A stretch of 50,956 nucleotides of DNA from Paeniroseomonas aquatica. Lineage in GTDB: Bacteria; Pseudomonadota; Alphaproteobacteria; Acetobacterales; Acetobacteraceae. The notes under the pieces are model-generated. The model had not been told where the DNA came from. It made no database searches and saw only the letters and a program-made list of their open reading frames with translations. The translations under genes were made by a program, and so were the position numbers. The DNA lies in NCBI RefSeq assembly GCF_030409335.1, contig NZ_JAUFPN010000080.1, forward strand, positions 1,122 through 52,077, in the 5' to 3' direction. Below are positions 10,208-18,719 of this stretch, one piece after another (position 1 is the first letter of the stretch; every line of letters begins with the position of its first letter).

Positions 10208-11218
10208 TCAGCGGACGGAGAGCATCCCGAGGCCACTCAGGACGGCCTGCTTCCGGTCGAGGTTCAACCGCTCCGTCTCATCCGCGAGGCGGCCGAGCTT
10301 TTCCCACAGGGTGGACCACTCGGCAAGCGAACGCCCGCCGATCCAGGGCGCCGGGTCGGTGCCGCGGGCGGCAGCGCGCAGCCCGGCGGCGAGCGCCCGG
10401 CGCAGCAGGTCGAGGAAGGTGGTCAGCGCCGCGGCGTCGCGCCGGGTGGTGACGCGGTCGGCGATGTCGTGGATGCGGCGGGGATCGAGCCGCGGCAGGC
10501 CGGCGAAGACCTCCTCCACCATGGTCTGCAGCGCCAGCCCCTCCCCCTCGGCCAGCAGCAGAGCGCGGCCGGGACAGCCATCGGCGATATGCGCCAGGCG
10601 GAGGCGATCGGGGCCGCCCATCTCGGGCATCCAGCGGGTCAGCAGCCCGGTCAGGGCGGGTTCGGACAGCGGCGCCAGGTCGAGCCGGCGGCAGCGGCTG
10701 CGGATGGTCGGCAGCAGCCGGTCGGGGGCGCTGGTGACCAGCAGCTGGACGGTGCGGGGCGGCGGTTCCTCCAGCGTCTTCAGCAGGATGTTCTGCACCA
10801 GCTCGCGCTCGGATTGCTCGACATCCTCGACCACCACGGCACGCCAGCCACCCTCGGCCGCGGTCAGCGCCATGAACCGCAGGGCGTCCCGGGCATCGTC
10901 CACGCGCAGCACCTCCTTCCTGCCGCCCTTGCCGACGGTCGGCGCCAGGGTGAAGAGGTCGGCATGGGCGGCGGCGGCGACCCGGCGGAAGGTGGCGTTC
11001 GCCTCCGGCAGGTACAGCGGGGTCTTGCCCTGCGGCGTCGGCGGCATGCCGGCCAGCAGCCAGCGGGCGAAGCGATAGGCCAGGGTCGCTTTGCCGACGC
11101 CGGTCGGGCCGGCGATCAGCCAGGCATGGTGCATCCGGCCGGAGAGCGCGGCTTCCTCCAGCGTCCGGGCGGCATCGTCATGGCCGACCAGCTCGGGATT
11201 GGCCCGGGGATCGGTCAC
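10208..11218 (-). CDS. holB: DNA polymerase III subunit delta-prime
   Basis: A 336-residue clamp-loader AAA+ subunit. Walker A is GPTGVGKATLAYRFA (about residue 37), VVVEDVEQSERE lies at Walker B, and LKTLEEPPPRTVQLLVTSAPDRLLPTIRSRCR is the sensor/SRC-type region that defines delta-prime. It works with gamma/tau and delta to load the beta clamp. Its start overlaps the tmk stop by ATGA, so its translation was coupled to tmk. That coupling now depends on the interrupted 3' part of tmk. Confidence 0.95.
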   Translation of the reverse strand: MTDPRANPELVGHDDAARTLEEAALSGRMHHAWLIAGPTGVGKATLAYRFARWLLAGMPPTPQGKTPLYLPEANATFRRVAAAAHADLFTLAPTVGKGGRKEVLRVDDARDALRFMALTAAEGGWRAVVVEDVEQSERELVQNILLKTLEEPPPRTVQLLVTSAPDRLLPTIRSRCRRLDLAPLSEPALTGLLTRWMPEMGGPDRLRLAHIADGCPGRALLLAEGEGLALQTMVEEVFAGLPRLDPRRIHDIADRVTTRRDAAALTTFLDLLRRALAAGLRAAARGTDPAPWIGGRSLAEWSTLWEKLGRLADETERLNLDRKQAVLSGLGMLSVR

Positions 11219-11798
11219 AGCCGGGCCCTGACCAGGTGCAGGATGGCGGCGGCGACGCCCTCCGGCCCGCCGGTCGCGTCGATCAGGGCGCAGCGCTGCG
11301 GCTCGGCGGCGGCAATCGCCCGGAAGCCGTCGCGGATCCGGGCGTGGAAGCTGGCCTCCATGGCCTCGTAGCGGTTGGTATCGCCCCGGGCGGCGGCACG
11401 GGCGAGGCCTTCGACCGGATCGATTTCCAGCACCAGGGTGAGGTCAGGCGCGAGGCCTTCGAGCGCCACGGCGGCGAGTGCATCGAAGGCGGCGCGCGGC
11501 ACGCCCTGGCCATAGCACTGATAGGCCAGCGTCGAGTCAGCGAAACGGTCTGAGATCACCCAGATGCCGGCCTCGAGCGCCGGGCGGATGGTGCAGGCGA
11601 GATGCTCCCGCCGCGCCGCGAAATGCAGCATGCATTCGGCGATATTGTCCCACGGGCCCTCGCCCAGCAGCAGCCGGCGCACCGCTTCCGCCCCCGGGGA
11701 GCCACCGGGTTCGCGGGTGCGGAGGACGGGAATGCCCGTGGCGGCCAGCGTCGCGGCGAGGCGGCGGGCCTGGGTGGACTTCCCCGCCCCCTCCCCGC
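11215..11798 (-). pseudogene. tmk: Host thymidylate kinase, 3' part (interrupted)
   Basis: Minus strand: from the P-loop EGAGKSTQARRLAATLA through the LID REPGGSPGAEAVRRLLLG, the DRFADSTLAYQ motif and ALIDATGG to the stop, about 192 residues. The first dozen residues of a normal Tmk (M..RFITLEGG) are missing here and lie at 36,258-36,293, on the other side of the inserted element. Joining the two parts gives about 204 residues, the normal Tmk length. Upstream of the junction the frame continues into element DNA (ATG at 11,913). That hybrid would replace beta-strand 1 and the first P-loop glycine (S-G-E-G-A-G-K-S), so kinase activity is unlikely. Translation through it could still feed holB, whose ATG overlaps this stop. 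Confidence 0.9.
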
Positions 11799-11799
11799 T

Positions 11800-11824
11800 T
11801 ATCGCCCCTCCTCTCGAGTGTACC
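11800..11824 (+). repeat. Left terminal inverted repeat of the tmk element
   Basis: TATCGCCCC (11,800-11,808), nine variable bases, then GTGTACC (11,818-11,824). It mirrors the right end (36,233-36,255), where the spacing is seven bases. The repeat begins at the point where tmk similarity stops. Confidence 0.65.
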
Positions 11825-12123
11825 ATATGAGAGAGTATTCCCGTCCGATTGGCATTAAACCGAAATAAGTAGGGTCTACCGACCCCCACTCTCACATCTG
11901 AATCTAGTACCATTTCTGTAGCTGCGCGTCTTGAGCAGTTAGGTTTTATCGTCTGGGTTGCCCGACAAACCCATCTTGCTAGCTCGCCGAAAACCTTACA
12001 GTTGATCGTTCCACCGCGCTATCTGCGCGGATTTCATGTTCCCTTTTTGTTCTGTATGGGCAAGTCTCATTGCCGCGCGACCTCGGGAGTCGTCGCTGTG
12101 TAGACGCATCGCAAGGAGCGACG
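11825..12123. other. Element left-end control region
   Basis: There is no gene here apart from the minus-strand frame reading into the tmk fragment. It contains a GGGTC-TACC-GACCC hairpin near 11,870 and a perfect stem CCGCGC (12,014-12,019)/GCGCGG (12,025-12,030). A good ribosome-binding site, AAGGAG, lies just before the recombinase ATG at 12,124. It probably holds the recombinase promoter and recombinase binding sites. An outward promoter for holB-metG, if present, would also be here, but I cannot point to a strong one. Confidence 0.4.
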
Positions 12124-13365
12124 ATGATCAGCGGCGTGAGCGTCCCAGCTGCAGCAATGACAGAGCTTCTCACAGCGGTGGTGGGCGGCGCGGCAACTGC
12201 TCGGATCACTGCGGGTGAGCGGGGTCGCTCATTAGAGATGGCAGATGGTGTCCGTTTCCTGTTCGACCGCAACGGTCATTATCTGAACGACGTCAACGGC
12301 TGGCAACTTCGCATGGGCCTCCGGACGTCCTCCCCGGCCACTCGGGCCACCCGCTCGAGCGCAATCAAGAGGGTGCTGGGTTGGTACGATGAGCGGGGTC
12401 TGCGATGGCAAGATTGCCTTGAGCTCGCTCACATGAACCGCCTGTGGCTTTCATTTCGATCGGCTGAGAGTCCGCTAGTCAGCAAGGCGACGTGGAATCA
12501 ATGGATGGACCATTGGTTTGCCTTCGTCCTCTACGCCAAACAGACAGGTCTTGTCGACGACATCGGATTTAATCGTTCAGACGTCATTGAACGCGGACGT
12601 TCTGCTCGTCCAGTCAGGGCATTATCGGCGGGAGAGTTCAAAACCTTTGTGCAGGCCGCAGACTCTTCCCGTATGCGAGCGGGGTGCGCTGCCTGTCTCG
12701 GCACCGGCATGCGGGTTTCTGAACTCGCTGCGCTACGCCTCAGCGACATTCCGGATCCGCAGAGCCCGTCAAATATTGGCCGTGCGTATTTACCTGCCAC
12801 CATTATGGGAAAGGGCCGAAAGGTCCGTACCATTTATTGGCCTTCGACTGCAATTAAGTGGATCCAGTGGTACGTCAATGGCGAAAGACGTCTGGCCGTA
12901 GAAACTCTACGGCAAAGGATCTCTAAGCAGGAAATCACAGCCTCACAAACTTTTCTGACCGTGGGCTCAGGGGGGAGCCTTATCGAACAGTCAACCTCTC
13001 CGCTGTGGTTGGCGGAAAATGGGGAGCCATTGTCCCAAAAACGATGGGGGAAGGATTTTGCCAAAGTCAGCGATCGTTGCGGGAAGAATGGACCTCAGTG
13101 CTCACCCCACAACCTTCGCCACAGCTATGCCATTGCTACCCTGTCCCTGCTCATCAACGCCATGCTGAAGAAAGAAATGGTTGATCGCCATTTGGGCCGG
13201 GAAGAAGGACGTGTTTATTTCATGGAGCCCATACGTGAGGTCAAGGAGCGACTTGGCCACGCATCCATCGATACAACGATGATCTATCTTGATCATATTG
13301 CCGAACATCGCGCACTTCTTTCCATGGCAGTTTCAGAGCTGCAAGCGACCTATTTCGATGCCTAA
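12124..13365 (+). CDS. Tyrosine recombinase A of the tmk element (catalytically complete)
   Basis: A 413-residue site-specific recombinase/integrase. All catalytic boxes are visible: Arg in GTGMRVSELAALRLSDI (about R197), Lys in MGKGRKVRTIYW (about 230), HxLR in SPHNLRHSYA (H329/R332), then His and the nucleophile Tyr in LGHASIDTTMIYLDH (H379/Y388). The N-terminal part carries the SAM-like core-binding domain. The start at 12,124 is favoured over an in-frame ATG 54 bases upstream because AAGGAG sits 5-6 bases before it. It is the first gene of a string of overlapping genes, and the second gene starts 8 bases before its stop. Probably the strand-exchange subunit of the element. Confidence 0.93.
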   Translation: MISGVSVPAAAMTELLTAVVGGAATARITAGERGRSLEMADGVRFLFDRNGHYLNDVNGWQLRMGLRTSSPATRATRSSAIKRVLGWYDERGLRWQDCLELAHMNRLWLSFRSAESPLVSKATWNQWMDHWFAFVLYAKQTGLVDDIGFNRSDVIERGRSARPVRALSAGEFKTFVQAADSSRMRAGCAACLGTGMRVSELAALRLSDIPDPQSPSNIGRAYLPATIMGKGRKVRTIYWPSTAIKWIQWYVNGERRLAVETLRQRISKQEITASQTFLTVGSGGSLIEQSTSPLWLAENGEPLSQKRWGKDFAKVSDRCGKNGPQCSPHNLRHSYAIATLSLLINAMLKKEMVDRHLGREEGRVYFMEPIREVKERLGHASIDTTMIYLDHIAEHRALLSMAVSELQATYFDA

Positions 13366-15445
13366 GCGCTCGTTGAAGGCAAATGCACAGCTTGCAACTG
13401 CTCCAGTCTCCATCACTGTCATCGACCTGGAAGCGGACCGGGAGCGGATACGGCGGACGCTAACTTTTGTGCATGTTCCGCCCGCGGGCAAAGGTGATTC
13501 TCGGGAAATCAGCCTGAAAGCTTGGATCGGATCGCCCTATCAGGACGTAGCCGGCGAGCTCCTTGTCGCACACCAAGAGGCGTGTATGCGGCTGACATCC
13601 GAAACCACTGCCTCGCAAATCTATCATCTAAAACGTTTTCTCGAATTCCTGATTGCACGGGATAAAGAGCGGGCTGGACAGTCTGCTTCAAATCTCAAAA
13701 GCTTTAACTTTCATGTCTTGCGTGACTTTGAGCACTGGTTAATGAGCACAACGGTGAAGTCTCGGCGGCTGGTCGAAAAACGCGCGGATCTGCTCAAAAA
13801 AATCCTTACAAAGAATCCGTTGTCCAAATTCATGGGGAAAAAAGGCAATCTGAATTTAGCGAAGATTTCCGGTCGTCTTGGTGCATCGCATTATTATATT
13901 GATATTCATCCTCCTCTGTTTGCAATCGTGGAGAAAGCGGCAAAAGAGCAAGGAATAGCAATCGCAAGGTCAGAAATTTCTCTCCGAATGTCCCTTCAAA
14001 ATAAAATATATTTGAAGAATGATAAAGATCGTCCGAAAGCGTCGCGGTACATCGCAGATATCGTGTACACGGTAAATAAGACTCTGGCTCGGATTGTTGC
14101 GAGCCGTCCTGACCTGCTGCCCAAAGATTTCGCACTCCCAACTCCTCTGACCGGATCAGAGCTCCAGCGAGTTAAGTCCAAGGCTCTGTCTCCCGTTGAG
14201 GCTGAGACGTTTGAGAAATCATGCCTCAGTGCGATGAGGAAGGTCAGACAGAGAAGGCAGGAATGTCTTTTGACCGTCGACCCGCCAGGGCAGAGTACCC
14301 AAGGCGAAACTGGCAATGACGCATTCAGGTTCGGAAGCAAATTTGACGCAGCCGTTCAACTCGACGTTCGGCATAAAGAATTCGTTGGCCCTTCAGCGGA
14401 TGATCTGATGCCGTTTCTTTTGAGGCTTACATTCAACGAACACGCTCCACTCAATATCAGCACGGCGCTGAGCTTGCATGTCGATTTAGCTAATGTGAGT
14501 GCGCATTGTCTCCGCCCAAGCCCAACACCTGGGCATTGCCGCGTCTATTTCAGTAAACCTCGAGCTGGAATTGATGAGGAATTTGTCGATGTGCCAGATC
14601 GGGGTGCTTTTGATGTGCCAGGGGTCATTAGAACCGTTATTGATTTAACAAAGAGGCTGCGGCCTTCAGCTTCGGAGCAGGATGCTCATACTCTCTGGCT
14701 TTACGCTCGCCAGAAAAATGGTGCCGCCTGCGCTTTGACCTCATCAATTGCATACGTGGCGTTGCGTGAGTTTCAAAATCGGCCCGAAAATTACACGCCG
14801 GATGGCAAACCTATACCGGATCTACATTTTCGGAGATTTCGTCCGACAATTCTGGCCAACGTGGCGATCTCGAATGGGGTAGATGAGGCTCAACGGCGGG
14901 CGTCGCATGCCGACTTCAGGCGAACTATCGACTATGCATCAAGTCCGGGTAATGAAATCAGGGTGCGGGATACCATCAAGGGGGCCCAAAGCAAGGCGAT
15001 AAGCTCGATCCGGTCAGGCTTTCAGAATCGACCAAAGCCCGAAGAAGTCGAGAAATTGGCGTCGGAGCTTGGGGTTACGCTGGGACATGCAGCAGAGGTT
15101 TTGCTCGGACAGAGAGATAAGCTTTTTAATAGCTGTCTTGATGACAAGAATGGCAAAGGACCGGAACGGAAGGGTGCGGCGTGCAGACGTTATGAATCCT
15201 GCCTGGTTTGCGTGAATGGCATTATTTTGGAGCGGCACTTACCACGGCTTTTGGATTTTTACTTCCAGTGGTTGCGCCTCGCTGACGTTTTAGATGAAGT
15301 AATTTGGCGTGAAGAGCATGAGCTAAACTGCAGACTCGTCGAGGTTCATTTGTCTAAATTCCCGCCTGACCTCGTCGACAGACTAACGAACGAGGCCCGA
15401 TCACGGTCACCGGTGATTGGATATCGGCCGGCTAAGCAGACATGA
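13358..15445 (+). CDS. Recombinase B: large, partly degenerate tyrosine-recombinase-like protein
   Basis: A protein of 695 residues from ATG 13,358, which overlaps the stop of A. The C-terminal half retains the tyrosine-recombinase layout: LHFRRFRPTILAN matches the HxxR box, and ASHADFRRTIDYA has His and Tyr at the same 9-residue spacing as in protein A. Where the first catalytic Arg should be, the segment HAPLNISTALSLH has Asn instead. A Cys-rich stretch follows near residue 610 (CRRYESCLVC), possibly a metal site. Size and place recall TnpB of Tn554-type transposons or the second protein of other multi-recombinase elements. Likely a partner subunit rather than an independent integrase. Family assignment is by motif only. 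Confidence 0.75.
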   Translation: MPKRSLKANAQLATAPVSITVIDLEADRERIRRTLTFVHVPPAGKGDSREISLKAWIGSPYQDVAGELLVAHQEACMRLTSETTASQIYHLKRFLEFLIARDKERAGQSASNLKSFNFHVLRDFEHWLMSTTVKSRRLVEKRADLLKKILTKNPLSKFMGKKGNLNLAKISGRLGASHYYIDIHPPLFAIVEKAAKEQGIAIARSEISLRMSLQNKIYLKNDKDRPKASRYIADIVYTVNKTLARIVASRPDLLPKDFALPTPLTGSELQRVKSKALSPVEAETFEKSCLSAMRKVRQRRQECLLTVDPPGQSTQGETGNDAFRFGSKFDAAVQLDVRHKEFVGPSADDLMPFLLRLTFNEHAPLNISTALSLHVDLANVSAHCLRPSPTPGHCRVYFSKPRAGIDEEFVDVPDRGAFDVPGVIRTVIDLTKRLRPSASEQDAHTLWLYARQKNGAACALTSSIAYVALREFQNRPENYTPDGKPIPDLHFRRFRPTILANVAISNGVDEAQRRASHADFRRTIDYASSPGNEIRVRDTIKGAQSKAISSIRSGFQNRPKPEEVEKLASELGVTLGHAAEVLLGQRDKLFNSCLDDKNGKGPERKGAACRRYESCLVCVNGIILERHLPRLLDFYFQWLRLADVLDEVIWREEHELNCRLVEVHLSKFPPDLVDRLTNEARSRSPVIGYRPAKQT

Positions 15446-17565
15446 AAAATCTACGCACTGACGGCCAGACCGCCGCAAAATCAGAAGCGAACCTCCGCCT
15501 CCTCGCGCCATCGACTGTGGTGACGCGCAAGGGAAGTCATGTTGCCGACCTGATCTGGGATTTCACTGGTGACGGGTCAGGCCTCTTCATTTTTGACTGG
15601 GCCTTCGAAGTTCGCGTCCGCGATATCGTCATCGGCAACCTGGGTGATAGGCGCTACAGTTCCCTCGTCTACCCGTTCCAGGAAGCCATTGCGGTCCGCT
15701 GGCTTTATAAGGAGCGGGAGGACGGGAAAAACTGGGCTCCCTCCAGAGCGGCAGACGCATGCCGTTGTGCCCGTGAATTTTGCCTGTGGGCGGCCGCACG
15801 TGGCATCAGCGCGGCATCGGAGGTCGACGAACCGAGCTTTGAGGCCTGGGTGAAGGAAGCCGCTAACCTTAAGGATGGCGCGGGCCTTCGCTCTGTTCGA
15901 GATGCCCGCCGCTTGGTCGATACGACACTTCTTCTCTGGCGGTTACGAAACCGTATCAGTTCGACGCTTGGTTTTCAACCACAGGCGGAGTTTGGAAAAG
16001 ATTGGATCACTGAAGGCCCAGAGACAGAATCTTTTGAATTGATTCCAAAGGCCGTTCTCGACCACGTCATCGGGTCCGCTCTCAAGTTCGTAGAAGTATA
16101 TGCCCATGATATCCGGGCTGCTCGTCTTTACGTGGACAAATTGGTTTCGGAATGGGAGGCAAAATACGACGCGGTAGCCCCGGTTTGGTCCAAAGGCTCT
16201 GAAGAATATGCAGAGTTCGATAGGTGGATTGGCGCACGATTTGGATCGAGAAACCTTACTGCTCGAAAAAAGATGCCGCAGCCAGCACCATGGAATAAAA
16301 CTGGCCTATTCAAGGAAGACCCTGACACTGGCAAGCCTTGGCTGGATCGCATAGAGAGCCGCCATAAGCTTCAAATGCTGGAGAATTCCCTTCGAACTGC
16401 CTGTTACATCGTAATCGCCTTTCTCACCGGCGGTCGTAATGGTGACATGAACGACCTGCTTTTCCAGTGCGCCGAAACCATCCCATCGGTCGATGCGCGT
16501 TTTTCGCCACGTCATGTCATTCATGGGACCCTCGCCAAGCATCGTGGCCGCATCCCTCAACAGGTTACCTGGGACGTGCCCAAGGAGGCTATTAACGCGG
16601 CAGAAATTCTTGTCGAGATGCTGCGCCCCTGGAGAAAGAAAACCGGGACAACCCGCTTGTTTGCAACACAAACCGGAAAGCTGTTGCAGAATAGCTTTAT
16701 GAACACTGATTTAAAGGTGTTTTTGGAGCGGATTGGGGCGCCCTATGTGAATGGCAAGCCATTCCCGCTATCGACACACATGTTCCGAGTGGCCCTTGCT
16801 CAGTGGTTGGCGCACGAGCCGCACGGAGAGGTAGCAGGCGCAATTCATCTCAAGCAGTTAAGCACTGCGGCATTTCGAGGATATTTGCGGAACGACACGC
16901 AATTCCTGTCCATGTTCGCCCATTTCGAACAAGCCGCTCAAGCTGACCACCTGGAAACGGTCATGACCGAACCCCTTCTCCGCGGTCGAAAGGGGCTTGA
17001 GATCATGAGAGCCAGGACGGCTGAAGAACAGGCCTCTCTCGAGGCTGAAATACGATCGATCAACTACGCGCAGGCGGGCTCTGAAGCCCCGAATGCCCGT
17101 ACCCTGCAGCGTCTCCGAAAAAACGGGATGCCGGTCTACAAAACGGCCCTGACGATGTGCGTGTTCAAGGGTGATGCGGCTGAGTGCCTGAAAGGTGTCG
17201 CTGCCGGGCAGAGAACGCGACCGCGTACCCATAAATGCGACCCGCATGCATGTGCTAACTCGGCGATCACGCGACTGCAGATTCCGGCCTACTTAGAGGA
17301 CTTTGAAGAATACAGCCAACTCAATGCAGATTCGGGCCATTCATCATCGCAAAAAGTCATTTATCGGGAGGAGATGGCAATGCTTGCTCGCCTCATCTTG
17401 CCCTTCCTGCCGGTGTTGAACGCTGAGGGCGGGGTGCTTGATCAGGAGCTGGTCGGCGCCGATGCAAGGGAGGCTGCCACTGTCTCTCGGGCAAAGCGCC
17501 GATCTGAGGTTGCAGACCTCATTACGCGGATTGAGCGTGCTGAAATCCGGAGCTACGCGGGATGA
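15442..17565 (+). CDS. Recombinase C: large tyrosine-recombinase-like protein
   Basis: A 707-residue protein whose ATG overlaps the stop of B (ATGA). Recombinase features lie at about residues 325-490: AFLTGGRNGDMNDLL (catalytic Arg), LSTHMFRVALAQWLAH (HxxR box) and IHLKQLSTAAFRGYL (candidate nucleophile Tyr). A Cys/His cluster (HKCDPHACANSAI) near residue 600 echoes the Cys motif of B. The long N-terminal domain is unrecognised. With A and B it makes a three-recombinase set, as in recombinase-in-trio and Tn554-like elements, but here B and C are about twice the usual size. Probably binds or cleaves the element ends together with A. Confidence 0.78.
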   Translation: MKNLRTDGQTAAKSEANLRLLAPSTVVTRKGSHVADLIWDFTGDGSGLFIFDWAFEVRVRDIVIGNLGDRRYSSLVYPFQEAIAVRWLYKEREDGKNWAPSRAADACRCAREFCLWAAARGISAASEVDEPSFEAWVKEAANLKDGAGLRSVRDARRLVDTTLLLWRLRNRISSTLGFQPQAEFGKDWITEGPETESFELIPKAVLDHVIGSALKFVEVYAHDIRAARLYVDKLVSEWEAKYDAVAPVWSKGSEEYAEFDRWIGARFGSRNLTARKKMPQPAPWNKTGLFKEDPDTGKPWLDRIESRHKLQMLENSLRTACYIVIAFLTGGRNGDMNDLLFQCAETIPSVDARFSPRHVIHGTLAKHRGRIPQQVTWDVPKEAINAAEILVEMLRPWRKKTGTTRLFATQTGKLLQNSFMNTDLKVFLERIGAPYVNGKPFPLSTHMFRVALAQWLAHEPHGEVAGAIHLKQLSTAAFRGYLRNDTQFLSMFAHFEQAAQADHLETVMTEPLLRGRKGLEIMRARTAEEQASLEAEIRSINYAQAGSEAPNARTLQRLRKNGMPVYKTALTMCVFKGDAAECLKGVAAGQRTRPRTHKCDPHACANSAITRLQIPAYLEDFEEYSQLNADSGHSSSQKVIYREEMAMLARLILPFLPVLNAEGGVLDQELVGADAREAATVSRAKRRSEVADLITRIERAEIRSYAG

Positions 17566-18275
17566 GCCGTGACGGCAGGGGGCCGTCTGATGACGCCAGG
17601 GCAAAGGCAACCGAGACCAAGCGGCAAAACGCGGCCAACAGGCGAGCTGCATTGGCCGAGGTACTGGCGCTGATCGAGGTGCAGCTGGGTGCTGGCGCAC
17701 TAAAGCCGGAGGAAATCTCCCACGACGTCCTCCGGGAGCGTGCCGGCCTGACTAATGCGACCTATTGGCGCTATCTGAATGCTGATCCCGATATCGCTCT
17801 CAAGGCTGCAGCGCTTGCCTGGACGACGCGTCCTGACCGAAGCGGCGACAAGCTCGTCGTAGTCAAACCGCTGGGTGGTACGTCAGATGACGGAGGGCAA
17901 GAGGCCCGCGACGAAGTCGCCCGGCTTACGGTGATCAATCTCAATCTTATGCAACAGGTGGCTGCCTGTAAGGCCGTCATATCGCTGCTCGAAAGCGACC
18001 TCCGAGCGAAATCCAAGGAAGCGGCAGGCAAGGACTTTGACCTTGCCAGTGAAAGGCGGATCTCCACCCAACTGGCTGAAAAGCTGGCAGCCATGGTCGA
18101 GCGGTGCCACGTGGCGGGGATCGACGTCGATCCGGATCTTGCCTCGCTGGTCAAGGCGCCCGCCCGGGACGGCGGGCGTTTGCAGACGCCGGGGGAGCCG
18201 GCATTGGCGCATACCCGGCGGAAGGCTCCGACGTTGAGTGTCGTTCGATCCGACGATGACACTGGCCAAAGCTAG
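17562..18275 (+). CDS. Small HTH/coiled-coil protein D of the recombinase operon (TnpC-like in position)
   Basis: A 237-residue protein overlapping recombinase C by ATGA. The N-terminus is basic (ARAKATETKRQNAANRRAALAEV). Residues about 45-75 (ISHDVLRERAGLTNATYWRY) look like a helix-turn-helix, and about 105-175 is a predicted coiled coil (VARLTVINLNLMQQVAACKAVISLLESDLRAK). The position after the recombinases matches TnpC in Tn554, an accessory protein affecting orientation and frequency of transposition. No enzymatic motif is seen. Function inferred from context: DNA-binding accessory factor. Confidence 0.65.
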   Translation: MSRDGRGPSDDARAKATETKRQNAANRRAALAEVLALIEVQLGAGALKPEEISHDVLRERAGLTNATYWRYLNADPDIALKAAALAWTTRPDRSGDKLVVVKPLGGTSDDGGQEARDEVARLTVINLNLMQQVAACKAVISLLESDLRAKSKEAAGKDFDLASERRISTQLAEKLAAMVERCHVAGIDVDPDLASLVKAPARDGGRLQTPGEPALAHTRRKAPTLSVVRSDDDTGQS

Positions 18276-18311
18276 GACTTGGGTGCTGCATCAGCTCGGG
18301 GAGCCAAGGGA

Positions 18312-18719
18312 ATGTCGGCCACAACGAAGAGTGGCGCCCAAATCGGTGCTGAAAACGCTGCCCGGCTCAAAGCCTATTTCGCCGTGCTTCAGGCTTCAGG
18401 CCAACGACTGCCAGAGCGCGATGGGAAGGCGAACATCTCCGCCATTGCGCTGGCAGCCGGAGTGGACCGCCAGGTCCTGTATAAGAATCCAAGCGCGGCA
18501 GCTGCCCTGGCTGAGGCTGTCGCACTCCTCGGATTGGATGCCCCGCAGCGACAGGATCCCCAAGTTGCGGCCCGAGACGGGCGAGATCAGCGCATCCTGA
18601 AGCTGGAGCAAGAGAACGCCGCCCTTAAGGCTGAGAATCTCGATCTTCGGCGCCGGGTGCGTCGTCTTGAGCATGTCGAGGCACACATGGTCGAGACGGG
18701 AAGGAGGACCGCACGGTGA
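18312..18719 (+). CDS. Small HTH/coiled-coil protein E of the recombinase operon
   Basis: A 135-residue protein from ATG 18,312 (AAGGGA just upstream); a TTG at 18,279 is an alternative start. ISAIALAAGVDRQVLYKNPS reads as a helix-turn-helix. The C-terminus is a heptad-rich coiled coil (LKLEQENAALKAENLDLRRR). The layout is the same as in D, its neighbour, so the two may be diverged copies or partners. Its stop overlaps the GTG start of the helicase (GTGA). Family not recognised. Confidence 0.6.
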   Translation: MSATTKSGAQIGAENAARLKAYFAVLQASGQRLPERDGKANISAIALAAGVDRQVLYKNPSAAAALAEAVALLGLDAPQRQDPQVAARDGRDQRILKLEQENAALKAENLDLRRRVRRLEHVEAHMVETGRRTAR

